Assembly: GCA_023398955.1 (NCBI GenBank)
Contig: JAEWRL010000190.1
Coordinates: 124,001 to 188,000 of the forward strand
Origin: Pseudomonadota bacterium
Lineage (GTDB): Bacteria > Myxococcota_A > Polyangia > Polyangiales > Polyangiaceae
DNA length: 64,000 nt
Direction: 5' to 3'
The position numbers and the translations under genes are program-made. Below the pieces are notes generated by a model, which saw only the letters and a list, made by a program, of their open reading frames with translations, was not told the origin of the DNA and made no database searches. This document shows, in pieces, positions 24,385 through 31,316 of the stretch (positions within the stretch are counted from its first letter, which is position 1; the number at the start of each line of letters is the position of its first letter).

Positions 24385-25566
24385 GTGAGCGCTACCCGCG
24401 CCCTGTGCGAACGAGTAGCCGGGCGCGAGCCACGATACGTTCGCGGCACGCGCCCCAACGAGCACTGGGCGCACTTCCCCTCGGGAGCGGTCATCTGGGC
24501 GGAGCAGGGCCGAGCGAGGCGCTACCCGGGCCTCGAGGGCCCGGCGCTCCCGACGCTCGGACTCTACCGCCAATGCCTCGCCCAGGCCGACACATCTGGC
24601 ACTATCGTGGACCTCGGCTCGGGATGTGGCGCGGGAACGCGCATCTTGAGCGCAGCCTTCGCGGACGTCCTGGGAGTTGACGTCGATCGCCGCGCCATCG
24701 CCTTCGCCCGGGAGTACCATCCCGACGCTCGCTATCGCCTCGGGGACGCAGCGGAAGACCTGCCCGTGAAGGACCTTGCCGGGGCGGTCGCCGTAGACGT
24801 GCTGTGCCACGTCGTGTCGCCGCTCCGAGTGCTCACCGCACTTCACGCTAGGGCTACCGCAGGCCTTTGGCTGCATGTCGCCGAACCCGCGGTCAGCGCC
24901 AAGCAGCACCTGCTCTACCCAGCGCGCCGAGCATTCTCCCAACAGGGACTGTGTTCGCTCCTCGTCAGGGCCGACTTTGACGTCGACAGCTGCACGACAG
25001 CGAACGGCTTCTGGGTGGCGCGCGCGAGGTCGTCAGGAACTCGAGCATGGCGACACCTTCTGCGGGCAGGCCTCCTCATCCGGCGGGGGCAACCCGGGCC
25101 CGCACACGCGCTCCTCGATACCCTGAGCCGAACACCCGGCGCTGCCCTTCGGCTGGAGACGGCGCTGCTCCAGGCAGCGGCGCTGCTCGCGACGGGCAGT
25201 GCGCGGGAGGCGGAGCCGGTGTTCGAGGAACTCGGCGCCCGCTACCCCAACGACGCGCGTCCCATCGTCGGGTTGGCGCACACGGCGCTGCTCCGCGACG
25301 ACCCAGACCGAGCGCTCCAGCTGGCACGTCGCGCCGTTCTCGTGGATCCCGGGGAGGGCAGCGCGGCTCAAGTCCTCGCTCGCACCGCTTCCTTGTTGGG
25401 CGACGAGGGAGCCCTGGAAGCCTGGCAGCGCTACTCCGACCTGCTCCCCGACAACGAAGAGGCTGCCCAGGGCTTCGCTGCAGCCCTCAGGGCAAGAGGA
25501 GACGAGGTGGGAGCACACCACGCGCTGGCTCGGAAGGGCCGCTACGATCGCTCCACTCCGGGCTGA
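24385..25566 (+). CDS. Class I SAM-dependent methyltransferase with TPR-like C-terminus
   Basis: 393 aa from GTG at 24385, two nt after fliS; the frame is open to 24328 but that would overlap fliS by 55 nt. Residues ~75-200 are a Rossmann methyltransferase: motif I VDLGSGCGAGTRIL, then ADVLGVDVDRRAIAFAREYH (acidic motif II), LGDAAEDLPV and AVDVLCHVVSP. Residues ~215-390 are helical repeats of the TPR type (LLRAGLLIRRGQPGPAHALL, ..IVGLAHTALLRDDPDRALQL). Being last in the flagellin-fliD-fliS operon suggests it methylates flagellin or a sugar on it; the substrate is not shown by the sequence. Confidence 0.75.
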   Translation: MSATRALCERVAGREPRYVRGTRPNEHWAHFPSGAVIWAEQGRARRYPGLEGPALPTLGLYRQCLAQADTSGTIVDLGSGCGAGTRILSAAFADVLGVDVDRRAIAFAREYHPDARYRLGDAAEDLPVKDLAGAVAVDVLCHVVSPLRVLTALHARATAGLWLHVAEPAVSAKQHLLYPARRAFSQQGLCSLLVRADFDVDSCTTANGFWVARARSSGTRAWRHLLRAGLLIRRGQPGPAHALLDTLSRTPGAALRLETALLQAAALLATGSAREAEPVFEELGARYPNDARPIVGLAHTALLRDDPDRALQLARRAVLVDPGEGSAAQVLARTASLLGDEGALEAWQRYSDLLPDNEEAAQGFAAALRARGDEVGAHHALARKGRYDRSTPG

Positions 25567-25638
25567 CGCCGCCGCGAGGACCGCCGCCGAGCTCGCGCCG
25601 TCCGTTGGCACTCGGTGGGCCTCGGTCCTGGCGCCAGC

Positions 25639-26541
25639 TCATAGGGCTGTAGCGGGGCCGGACGCTGGCGTCATGGGCGCCCGGTTCATGGGGAAACTCC
25701 CGTTGTCCGGCACAGAGCGCGAGATCGGCGTCGCGCCGACGGGCGCCCCGGTAGGCAAGCCCTTTCTGGACCGTTCCTCGCCTCCCCGGCGGACTGCGAG
25801 GATGGCCAGGCGGCGGTTTGCGTCTGCCCGCGGGTCTTCCTTCACCTTGAGCACGCTATCCGCGAAGGCAAACACGCCAGCGACCTGACCGGCGGGGACG
25901 CCAGCGGCGAGGAGGACGACGCGCGCGTTCTCCGCACGCTCGAAGGAAAGCTGCCAGTTCGTTCGCCGCGAACCCTCGGGAAAGGGTCGAGAGTCCGTGT
26001 GCCCCTGGATATGGAGCTTGTTCTCGAGCTCGGTGAGCACGGGCGCGACGATCTCGAGGATCTTTCGCAGCTCTGGCTTCAGCTCGGCGGACGAGAGATC
26101 GAAGAAGACGTCGTCATGGCCATCCATGATCTGGATGAGCAGACCCTCATCGACGACCTGCACATCCACCTGCTGCTTGAGCCGCTCAATCTCTGGGGAT
26201 TCGCCCGCCTTTTCCTCGATGGCCCTCCGCACCAGCGCCGCCGTCATGTGGAGTCTCTGTTGTTCGACCCGGAACGCCTGCTTGCCGACGTCGAGGAAGC
26301 CCTCATGGGCAACGCCGCTCCCGCCGGAGACGACCGAGGGGGCGCCAGAAAACATACCGGTGCGGAAGTACTCAGAGAGCCGCTCGCGTGTCGCCTGATC
26401 CGTCTGCGATAAGAGCCACAGCACGATGAAGAGCGCCATCATGGCGGTCACGAAATCCGCGTAGGCGACCTTCCAGGCGCCGCCGTGGTGAGGGTGACCC
26501 CTCGCCTTCTTCCTGATGATGATGACTCGACCGCCGTTCAC
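25639..26541 (-). CDS. motB: Flagellar stator protein MotB
   Basis: 300 aa. Plug and single membrane helix contain the proton-binding Asp (GGAWKVAYADFVTAMMALFI). C-terminal OmpA-like peptidoglycan-binding domain with HIQGHTDSRPFPEGSRRTNW and LSFERAENARVVLLAAGV. It anchors the stator to the wall. Ends with a Pro/Ser-rich tail. Starts 1 nt after motA. Confidence 0.95.
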   Translation of the reverse strand: MNGGRVIIIRKKARGHPHHGGAWKVAYADFVTAMMALFIVLWLLSQTDQATRERLSEYFRTGMFSGAPSVVSGGSGVAHEGFLDVGKQAFRVEQQRLHMTAALVRRAIEEKAGESPEIERLKQQVDVQVVDEGLLIQIMDGHDDVFFDLSSAELKPELRKILEIVAPVLTELENKLHIQGHTDSRPFPEGSRRTNWQLSFERAENARVVLLAAGVPAGQVAGVFAFADSVLKVKEDPRADANRRLAILAVRRGGEERSRKGLPTGAPVGATPISRSVPDNGSFPMNRAPMTPASGPATAL

Positions 26542-26542
26542 G

Positions 26543-27403
26543 CTAGCCTCCTCCCCTCAGGGATGCGAATTCCTTTTCGAGCTCATCCGAAGTCGGACGT
26601 TCGTCGCTGAAGATGGCCCGCCGCGCCAGCTCGATGGCAATGGCGGGGTTGGCGCCCCGCGCGGCGGCGAGTAGCCCATGCTTGATGGTGGTCACGTAGC
26701 GCGCGGTCGCCGCCGAGTGCATCTCCACACTGGTGGCTAGGGGCGAGAGAACGCCGTAACAGAGCAGGATTCCGAGGAAGGTCCCGACGAGCGCAGCGCC
26801 GACGTGGTGGCCAATCTCCTCCGGGGTTCCGTCCAGCTTCCCCATTGTGAGTATGATGCCGAGCACCGCGGCGACGATGCCGAGCCCTGGCAGGGCATCA
26901 CCCGTGGCCCGGAGCAGCGAGATCGGCTGCTGGTCCTCGTCGTGCAGCGTCTCCAACTCGGCCTCGAACATCTCGTTGAGCTCTTCGGCGGTGCAGCCGT
27001 CGACCATCTGTCTCAACCCATCCACAAGGAACTCGAGGGCAACATGCCGTTTCAGTACGGAGGGATACTTCGTGAAGATCTCGCTCTTCGTGGGGTCCGA
27101 GACGTGAACCTCCAAGGCGAGGATGCCCTCTCGCCTCAGCAGCTGGAAGAGCTGATAGAGAAGCTTCAGAAGCTCCACGTACTCGAGCTTACCGGGCGAG
27201 CTCCCCACGAAGCCTTGCTTGAAGGCACCCAGCACGCGGCGCCCGACCTTACCCGGGGCCGCGATGACGAGGGAGCCGATAGCTGCGCCGCCGATCACCA
27301 CGAGCTCGCTCGGCTGTATCAAGACGGCAAATGGTCCACCCGCCATGGCGTAGCCACCGAGGACGGAGCCTATGACGATGATCAGCCCGATGATGCTCGA
27401 CAC
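26543..27403 (-). CDS. motA: Flagellar stator protein MotA
   Basis: 286 aa, four membrane segments (IIGLIIVIGSVLGGYAMAGG near the start; IVAAVLGIILTMG and LVGTFLGILLCYGVLSPLA later) with the two conserved prolines (DALPGLG, LSPLA). The cytoplasmic loop keeps charged residues that act on FliG (LLRREGILALEVHVSDP). Together with MotB's Asp this indicates a proton-type stator. 55 nt after the muramidase gene. Confidence 0.95.
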   Translation of the reverse strand: MSSIIGLIIVIGSVLGGYAMAGGPFAVLIQPSELVVIGGAAIGSLVIAAPGKVGRRVLGAFKQGFVGSSPGKLEYVELLKLLYQLFQLLRREGILALEVHVSDPTKSEIFTKYPSVLKRHVALEFLVDGLRQMVDGCTAEELNEMFEAELETLHDEDQQPISLLRATGDALPGLGIVAAVLGIILTMGKLDGTPEEIGHHVGAALVGTFLGILLCYGVLSPLATSVEMHSAATARYVTTIKHGLLAAARGANPAIAIELARRAIFSDERPTSDELEKEFASLRGGG

Positions 27404-27458
27404 GGTAGGTTCAACGGCTCGTCGCCGCGTTTGTGTAGGGGGCGCCCACCCTCGGACA

Positions 27459-28271
27459 TCAAGTCTCTTGCTCCGAGCGCCGACGTTCGGTGGCGCTGAT
27501 GCTGAGGGCTGCCCGCGTGAGAGCGTCGGTCATGGACATGAAGGTAACGGCCGTAAGCTCGGCTCGTGTCGGGACGCCCGCGAATCGATCCCCGGACGCG
27601 GGCACGGCGACAGCCGCTTCTGCAACGCGAAGGATGGGCAGCTCAGGGAGGGCACGCAGGTCCAAGGCAGGCTCTCCGATGGAGTCCAACGCTTGATTGG
27701 CCAGACGCCTTACGGAGACCGCATAGACCTGCTCGTTGCCCGTGAAATAGCCGCGAGCCTTCAGCTGGTGCACGAACTCGTCGGCATCTCCCTGCCGGGC
27801 TGCCTCGATGGCGCCCCCGTAACGCTTCGCCAACAGCCTCACATAGTCTTCGGCACCCTCCTCGGCGCTTCCATAAGCGCGAAAGCGGTCCACGATGGAG
27901 CGCTCGTTCTCACCCCAACCCTCCTTGGTGCGCTGTGAGACGCTGAGCCCGCTGGGCCCCACCCCCTTGATCCCACCGAAGTTGTAGTTGTACATCGACG
28001 CGCCGTTGCCGGTCTCGTGAGCCCACTGACCAGCGAGCAGGGCGATGGCTTGCGGCGGCGCCTGCTCACCAAAGACGCGGTACCATGCCGTGCCGAGGCA
28101 TGCGGTCGCCTGGGGGAGCGTCAGACGAGTCCGCACGGGAGCGACGTCGCCGCCCGCCGCCGCGCGAGTACGCGGTTCGACCCTGCTGCCCCCACGCTCC
28201 AGAAGCGCGGGGAGCCCAGCAGTGGCAGCTCCGATGGACAGGGTCACGGGCACTCCGAGAGCAAGCCCCAT
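27459..28271 (-). CDS. Stand-alone FlgJ-type muramidase (glucosaminidase-like)
   Basis: 270 aa from ATG at 28271; a GTG at 28388 would add 39 basic, Pro-rich residues and couple it to the upstream gene. After an N-terminal hydrophobic stretch (MGLALGVPVTLSIGAATAGL) comes a GH73-like domain: IALLAGQWAHETGNGASMYN, YNFGGIKGVGPSGLSV and FRAYGSAEEGAEDYVRLLAK, with the catalytic Glu in HETG. It should cut peptidoglycan so the rod can pass, the job of the FlgJ C-terminal half. Operon with motA and motB. Confidence 0.82.
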   Translation of the reverse strand: MGLALGVPVTLSIGAATAGLPALLERGGSRVEPRTRAAAGGDVAPVRTRLTLPQATACLGTAWYRVFGEQAPPQAIALLAGQWAHETGNGASMYNYNFGGIKGVGPSGLSVSQRTKEGWGENERSIVDRFRAYGSAEEGAEDYVRLLAKRYGGAIEAARQGDADEFVHQLKARGYFTGNEQVYAVSVRRLANQALDSIGEPALDLRALPELPILRVAEAAVAVPASGDRFAGVPTRAELTAVTFMSMTDALTRAALSISATERRRSEQET

Positions 28272-28398
28272 GCCATCTACGATGCTGCGCCGCGGCGACA
28301 ACGAAAGCGGCCTCGGTCCGCTACCTCGGCGTGCACCTGCCCACAGCCGCACGGGCGGGACTCCCCTCGCGGCCCCGCTCCGGCACACGCTCGCCGAC

Positions 28399-28848
28399 TC
28401 AGCGTCGCGGGGGACGGCTTACGCGCGCGGGCGGCTCGGATACGTAGCTGATTCGAGGGGTGACGAGGGGGGCGCAGGTCACGCGCGGCACCGTCACTGT
28501 CTTCCCTGCTTCCCTCCCGATAGCGGTTCCAGAGACATGCTCGTCCTCGAGCTCGGCCTTCAGAATCGTCAGGTCCTCGAGCACCTCGAAGAGCATGGCC
28601 TCCAGGCCCTTGTTCCCAATCACGCCGAGCACGAGCTCCGAGCTATCGACGCGTAGAGCCGGGCGTCGGAGAAAGCCCTGATACTGGCAGCGCGACTTGA
28701 GGACCGGGACGCCGTCCAGGAGCATGGCCAAGCGCTTTAGGCCTACGTAGGGATCATTCAAGGCATGCAGGAGGGCCTTGAGTTGGGGGAGTTGCTCCAG
28801 GTCCTCCGGCGCCACCTTGCGCGGCACCGGAATGCTTGTGCAGGGCAT
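28399..28848 (-). CDS. Small HDOD-like protein of unknown role
   Basis: 149 aa from ATG at 28848 (in-frame Met and GTG codons up to 28941 are also possible). Residues ~14-100 (PQLKALLHALNDPYVGLKRL, AMLLDGVPVLKSRCQYQG, LVLGVIGNKGLEAMLFEVLE) resemble the first half of an HDOD domain, without its second half. HDOD proteins act in signalling and motility. The tail is Pro/Arg-rich. First gene of the muramidase-motA-motB transcript; assignment is tentative. Confidence 0.5.
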   Translation of the reverse strand: MPCTSIPVPRKVAPEDLEQLPQLKALLHALNDPYVGLKRLAMLLDGVPVLKSRCQYQGFLRRPALRVDSSELVLGVIGNKGLEAMLFEVLEDLTILKAELEDEHVSGTAIGREAGKTVTVPRVTCAPLVTPRISYVSEPPARVSRPPRR

Positions 28849-28974
28849 GGAGTCTCTCGCCCCTGTCCTGCTCCGTTCCTCACCTGGCATCTTGGAGTAG
28901 CGCATCACGCCGAGGGACAGTACGACCCGGCCCCCCGCCACGTTTAGTCCCTAAGCGCTCCTTCCTTGGCCTCT

Positions 28975-29005
28975 TCTGGCAGGATTCTTCAGTGTTTTCA
29001 ATGCT
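28975..29005 (+). repeat. Direct repeat, copy 1
   Basis: TCTGGCAGGATTC then TTCAGTGTTTTCAATGCT. Matches copy 2 with a 2-nt gap and one mismatch. Similarity continues more weakly on both sides, and GGTTCCGGCTCCGCCG follows at 29033. Confidence 0.8.
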
Positions 29006-29145
29006 GTCTGCGGTCAGCCAGCCTCCCCTCTGGTTCCGGCTCCGCCGACTTTGGACGGGTATCACGACGCGCCAAGCTGCTGACAATCGTGCGTCAACCG
29101 TTCAACGGAGACGCGCTTCGTGGTGGATTCTGGCTCCACGCGACG

Positions 29146-29161
29146 TGGCACGGCGATTGCG
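29146..29161 (+). promoter_or_regulatory. Sigma-54 promoter upstream of flgF, consensus match
   Basis: TGGCAC-GGCGA-TTGCG, perfect in both boxes and spacing. Transcript start about 29172. The next plus-strand gene, flgF, begins at 29369, so the leader is ~197 nt and carries repeat copy 2. Confidence 0.8.
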
Positions 29162-29218
29162 ATGAGGAGCCTGCCACAGCATGTCCCCTCCATCCCTAAC
29201 GCTTCATTCTTGACCACC

Positions 29219-29251
29219 TCTGGCAGGATTCTCTTCAGTGTTTTCGATGCT
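29219..29251 (+). repeat. Direct repeat, copy 2
   Basis: TCTGGCAGGATTC-TC-TTCAGTGTTTTCGATGCT, near-identical to copy 1 at 28975. The linked block GGTTCCGGCTCCGCCG is found again at 29338, now ~60 bp further away because of an insertion rich in GCTGATT units. It lies inside the flgF leader. Confidence 0.8.
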
Positions 29252-29368
29252 AGCAGCGCTCAGGAGTCAACCATCAGCCGCCATCCCCCCATCCCGTGAC
29301 TGCTGATTGCTGACCGCTGATTGCTAGCGTCCTGTTTGGTTCCGGCTCCGCCGGGTTAGGAAACCTCG

Positions 29369-30109
29369 ATGACTACCGGGATCTGGTCCGCAGCGTCTGG
29401 AGCAACAGGGCGCACCATCGCCCTCGATGTTGCAGCAAACAACATAGCCAACGCGAGCACTCCGGGGTTCCGCGCCGATCAGACGGTGTTCGGTGAGGAG
29501 CTCGCACGAGCTGGCGGGCTGGACGCCGCGTCCGCTACCCATCGTTTCAGCGCGGTTCAGGGCGTAGAGACTTCTAGAGGGCCAGGCCGCTTCGAGCCCA
29601 CGGGACGGCTGCTCGACGTTGCCATTCGCGACGAGAACACCTTCTTTGCCGTCAGCACGCCCGCGGGCGAACGCTACACGCGCGCCGGCAACGTCCAGCT
29701 CGGCGCCGACGGGACGCTCATCACGCCGAACGGCCAGCGTTACCTCGGTTCGAATGGGCAACCAATCGCAGTCCCACCCGACGCGGGGGAGGTCGCCATT
29801 CAGCCCTCGGGGGACGTCGTTGTCGGCGAGCTGACGTTTGGGCGTCTCTTGACTGTTCGCGTGGACCCGGGGAGCGCGCTCGTCAAGGAAGGCGATGTGC
29901 TCTTCCGCACGGTTCCCGGGGCGGCACGGCCAACACCAGTAGACCCCGCGCTCGAGATCGGGACGCTCGAGCTGTCGAACGTGTCCGCCATCAAGACGAT
30001 GAGCACCCTCGTCAACGCAACCAGGGAATTTGACATGATGACCCGGGTGATCGACGCCTTCAGCGCCATCGAGCGCAGCGCTGCGACATCCGTGATGAAA
30101 GGTAGGTAG
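29369..30109 (+). CDS. flgF: Proximal rod protein FlgF
   Basis: 246 aa. N-terminus GIWSAASGATGRTIALDVAA, NNIANASTPGFRADQT is a rod signature, and the C-terminus LSNVSAIKTMSTLVNATREF, DMMTRVIDAFSAIE matches FlgF rather than FlgG. In most bacteria flgF lies directly before flgG; here it is 16 kb away in its own transcript. Ribosome site AGGAAA ~8 nt before ATG. Confidence 0.9.
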   Translation: MTTGIWSAASGATGRTIALDVAANNIANASTPGFRADQTVFGEELARAGGLDAASATHRFSAVQGVETSRGPGRFEPTGRLLDVAIRDENTFFAVSTPAGERYTRAGNVQLGADGTLITPNGQRYLGSNGQPIAVPPDAGEVAIQPSGDVVVGELTFGRLLTVRVDPGSALVKEGDVLFRTVPGAARPTPVDPALEIGTLELSNVSAIKTMSTLVNATREFDMMTRVIDAFSAIERSAATSVMKGR

Positions 30110-30187
30110 CGCACTCGAAGATTTCTCGACCAATGTTCTACAGGATCGCTGACGCCTTCCGTTCAGGTGCTCGAGAGGCCGTACACC

Positions 30188-31156
30188 ATGGCCATGAGCA
30201 TCTCCAATTCCGGGGCAGTACCCATCGGCGTCGTTCGCCGCACAGTCGGAGCGGATCCTCTGGCGCCAGTCCCGCCGGTCACTCCGATCGATGCGGAACG
30301 TCGCACACTCGACCATTTCCAGGCTGCCGCGGTCGTAACCCTCAGCGCGCGCGCGAGAGAGCTCTCTGCGCGAGCAGGGCAGACTGCCGTCGGGTCCGCT
30401 CCGAGCACCCCCACGATCACACAAGCTGGCGGAGACACGGCAGGGAAGCGCGCCCCCGGCAGGGCGGACCGCGACGTACCCACCACCGCCCCCGCTGGGA
30501 CAGAGAACACCGCGGCGTCGCCAGTGGACGGCAAGGACGACCGGACTAGCAACGGCGGCGCTGCCTCCGGTGCGGAGAGGGGTCCCCCTGCGGGAGTCGA
30601 GGTTCCCGTTGGCGAACACGCGGGGGCTGGGCAAGGAGAGAGCGGAGAGGAGGCCTCTGAGCCGCCTCAGACGAGCAACCCGGCAGAAGCAAGGCTGTCG
30701 GACGTCGCGCGCCAGGAGCTCGAGCGACTGAAGCAACGGGACAAGGAAGTCCGAGCCCATGAGCAGGCGCACGTCTCGGTGGGAGGCAGCATTGCAGGCT
30801 CGGCATCCTATGGGTTCGAGGTCGGTCCCGACGGCAAGCGCTACGCCGTCTCTGGCGAGGTCCCCATCCAGATCGCTCCAGTAGAAGGCAGCCCTGAGGC
30901 GACCATACGCAAGATGCAGCAGGTCCAGCGCGCCGCCATGGCGCCGGCAGAGCCATCGAGCACCGACCGGCAGATCGCGGCGCGGGCAGCAGCCTTGGAG
31001 TACCAGGCGCGCTCCGACCTAGCGGAACGGACGAGGGACCCGTCCGCGGAGGCGGAACGGACGGGGCCAACGGAGCCAGGGTCGGACACGGAACGGTACA
31101 GCGGAGCCGCTACCGCCGAGAGTCCCAAGTACTCCCCGGTCGACATTCGGGCCTGA
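30188..31156 (+). CDS. SprA-family protein with HExxH motif
   Basis: 322 aa from ATG at 30188 (a second Met is two codons on). Residues 1-170 are low-complexity and Pro/Ala/Gly-rich. Residues ~180-285 match the SprA-related family: LKQRDKEVRAHEQAHVSVGG, SASYGFEVGPDGKRYAVSGE, PEATIRKMQQVQRAAMAPAE, PSSTDRQIAARAAALE. HEQAH is a zinc-metallopeptidase-like HExxH site. Its activity is unproven in the family. It follows flgF by 78 nt without a visible promoter, suggesting a flagellar or envelope role. Confidence 0.8.
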   Translation: MAMSISNSGAVPIGVVRRTVGADPLAPVPPVTPIDAERRTLDHFQAAAVVTLSARARELSARAGQTAVGSAPSTPTITQAGGDTAGKRAPGRADRDVPTTAPAGTENTAASPVDGKDDRTSNGGAASGAERGPPAGVEVPVGEHAGAGQGESGEEASEPPQTSNPAEARLSDVARQELERLKQRDKEVRAHEQAHVSVGGSIAGSASYGFEVGPDGKRYAVSGEVPIQIAPVEGSPEATIRKMQQVQRAAMAPAEPSSTDRQIAARAAALEYQARSDLAERTRDPSAEAERTGPTEPGSDTERYSGAATAESPKYSPVDIRA

Positions 31157-31316
31157 GTCAAGTGCCCGACCACACCGGCAGGTGGCATCGATGCGCGCTT
31201 GTGGGATGCCGTGATCACGCGCCAAACGTGCACCATTGTGGGGAGCCACGCCTTCGAGGGGGCAGCAAGCCGCTCCAAAAGCTTAGCCCGGCTGACGCAG
31301 GTGCCGTAGATTCGAC

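Larger units (their letters stand above)
28849..29368. other. Divergent intergenic region between the mot operon and flgF
   Basis: No gene supported. It holds a perfect sigma-54 promoter facing flgF, a near-palindrome GCGTCAACCGTT-C-AACGGAGACGC at 29091-29114 just upstream of it, a diverged direct duplication (about 28950-29053 and 29191-29358) and a short tandem run of GCTGATT/GCTGACC near 29302-29325. Local base use is less GC-rich than the flanking genes. Confidence 0.6.

Noticed and set aside
28971..28995. TGGCAGGATTCTTCAG repeat as a sigma-54 promoter
   Set aside because: The -24-like box is present, but GC is missing at the -12 position in both copies.
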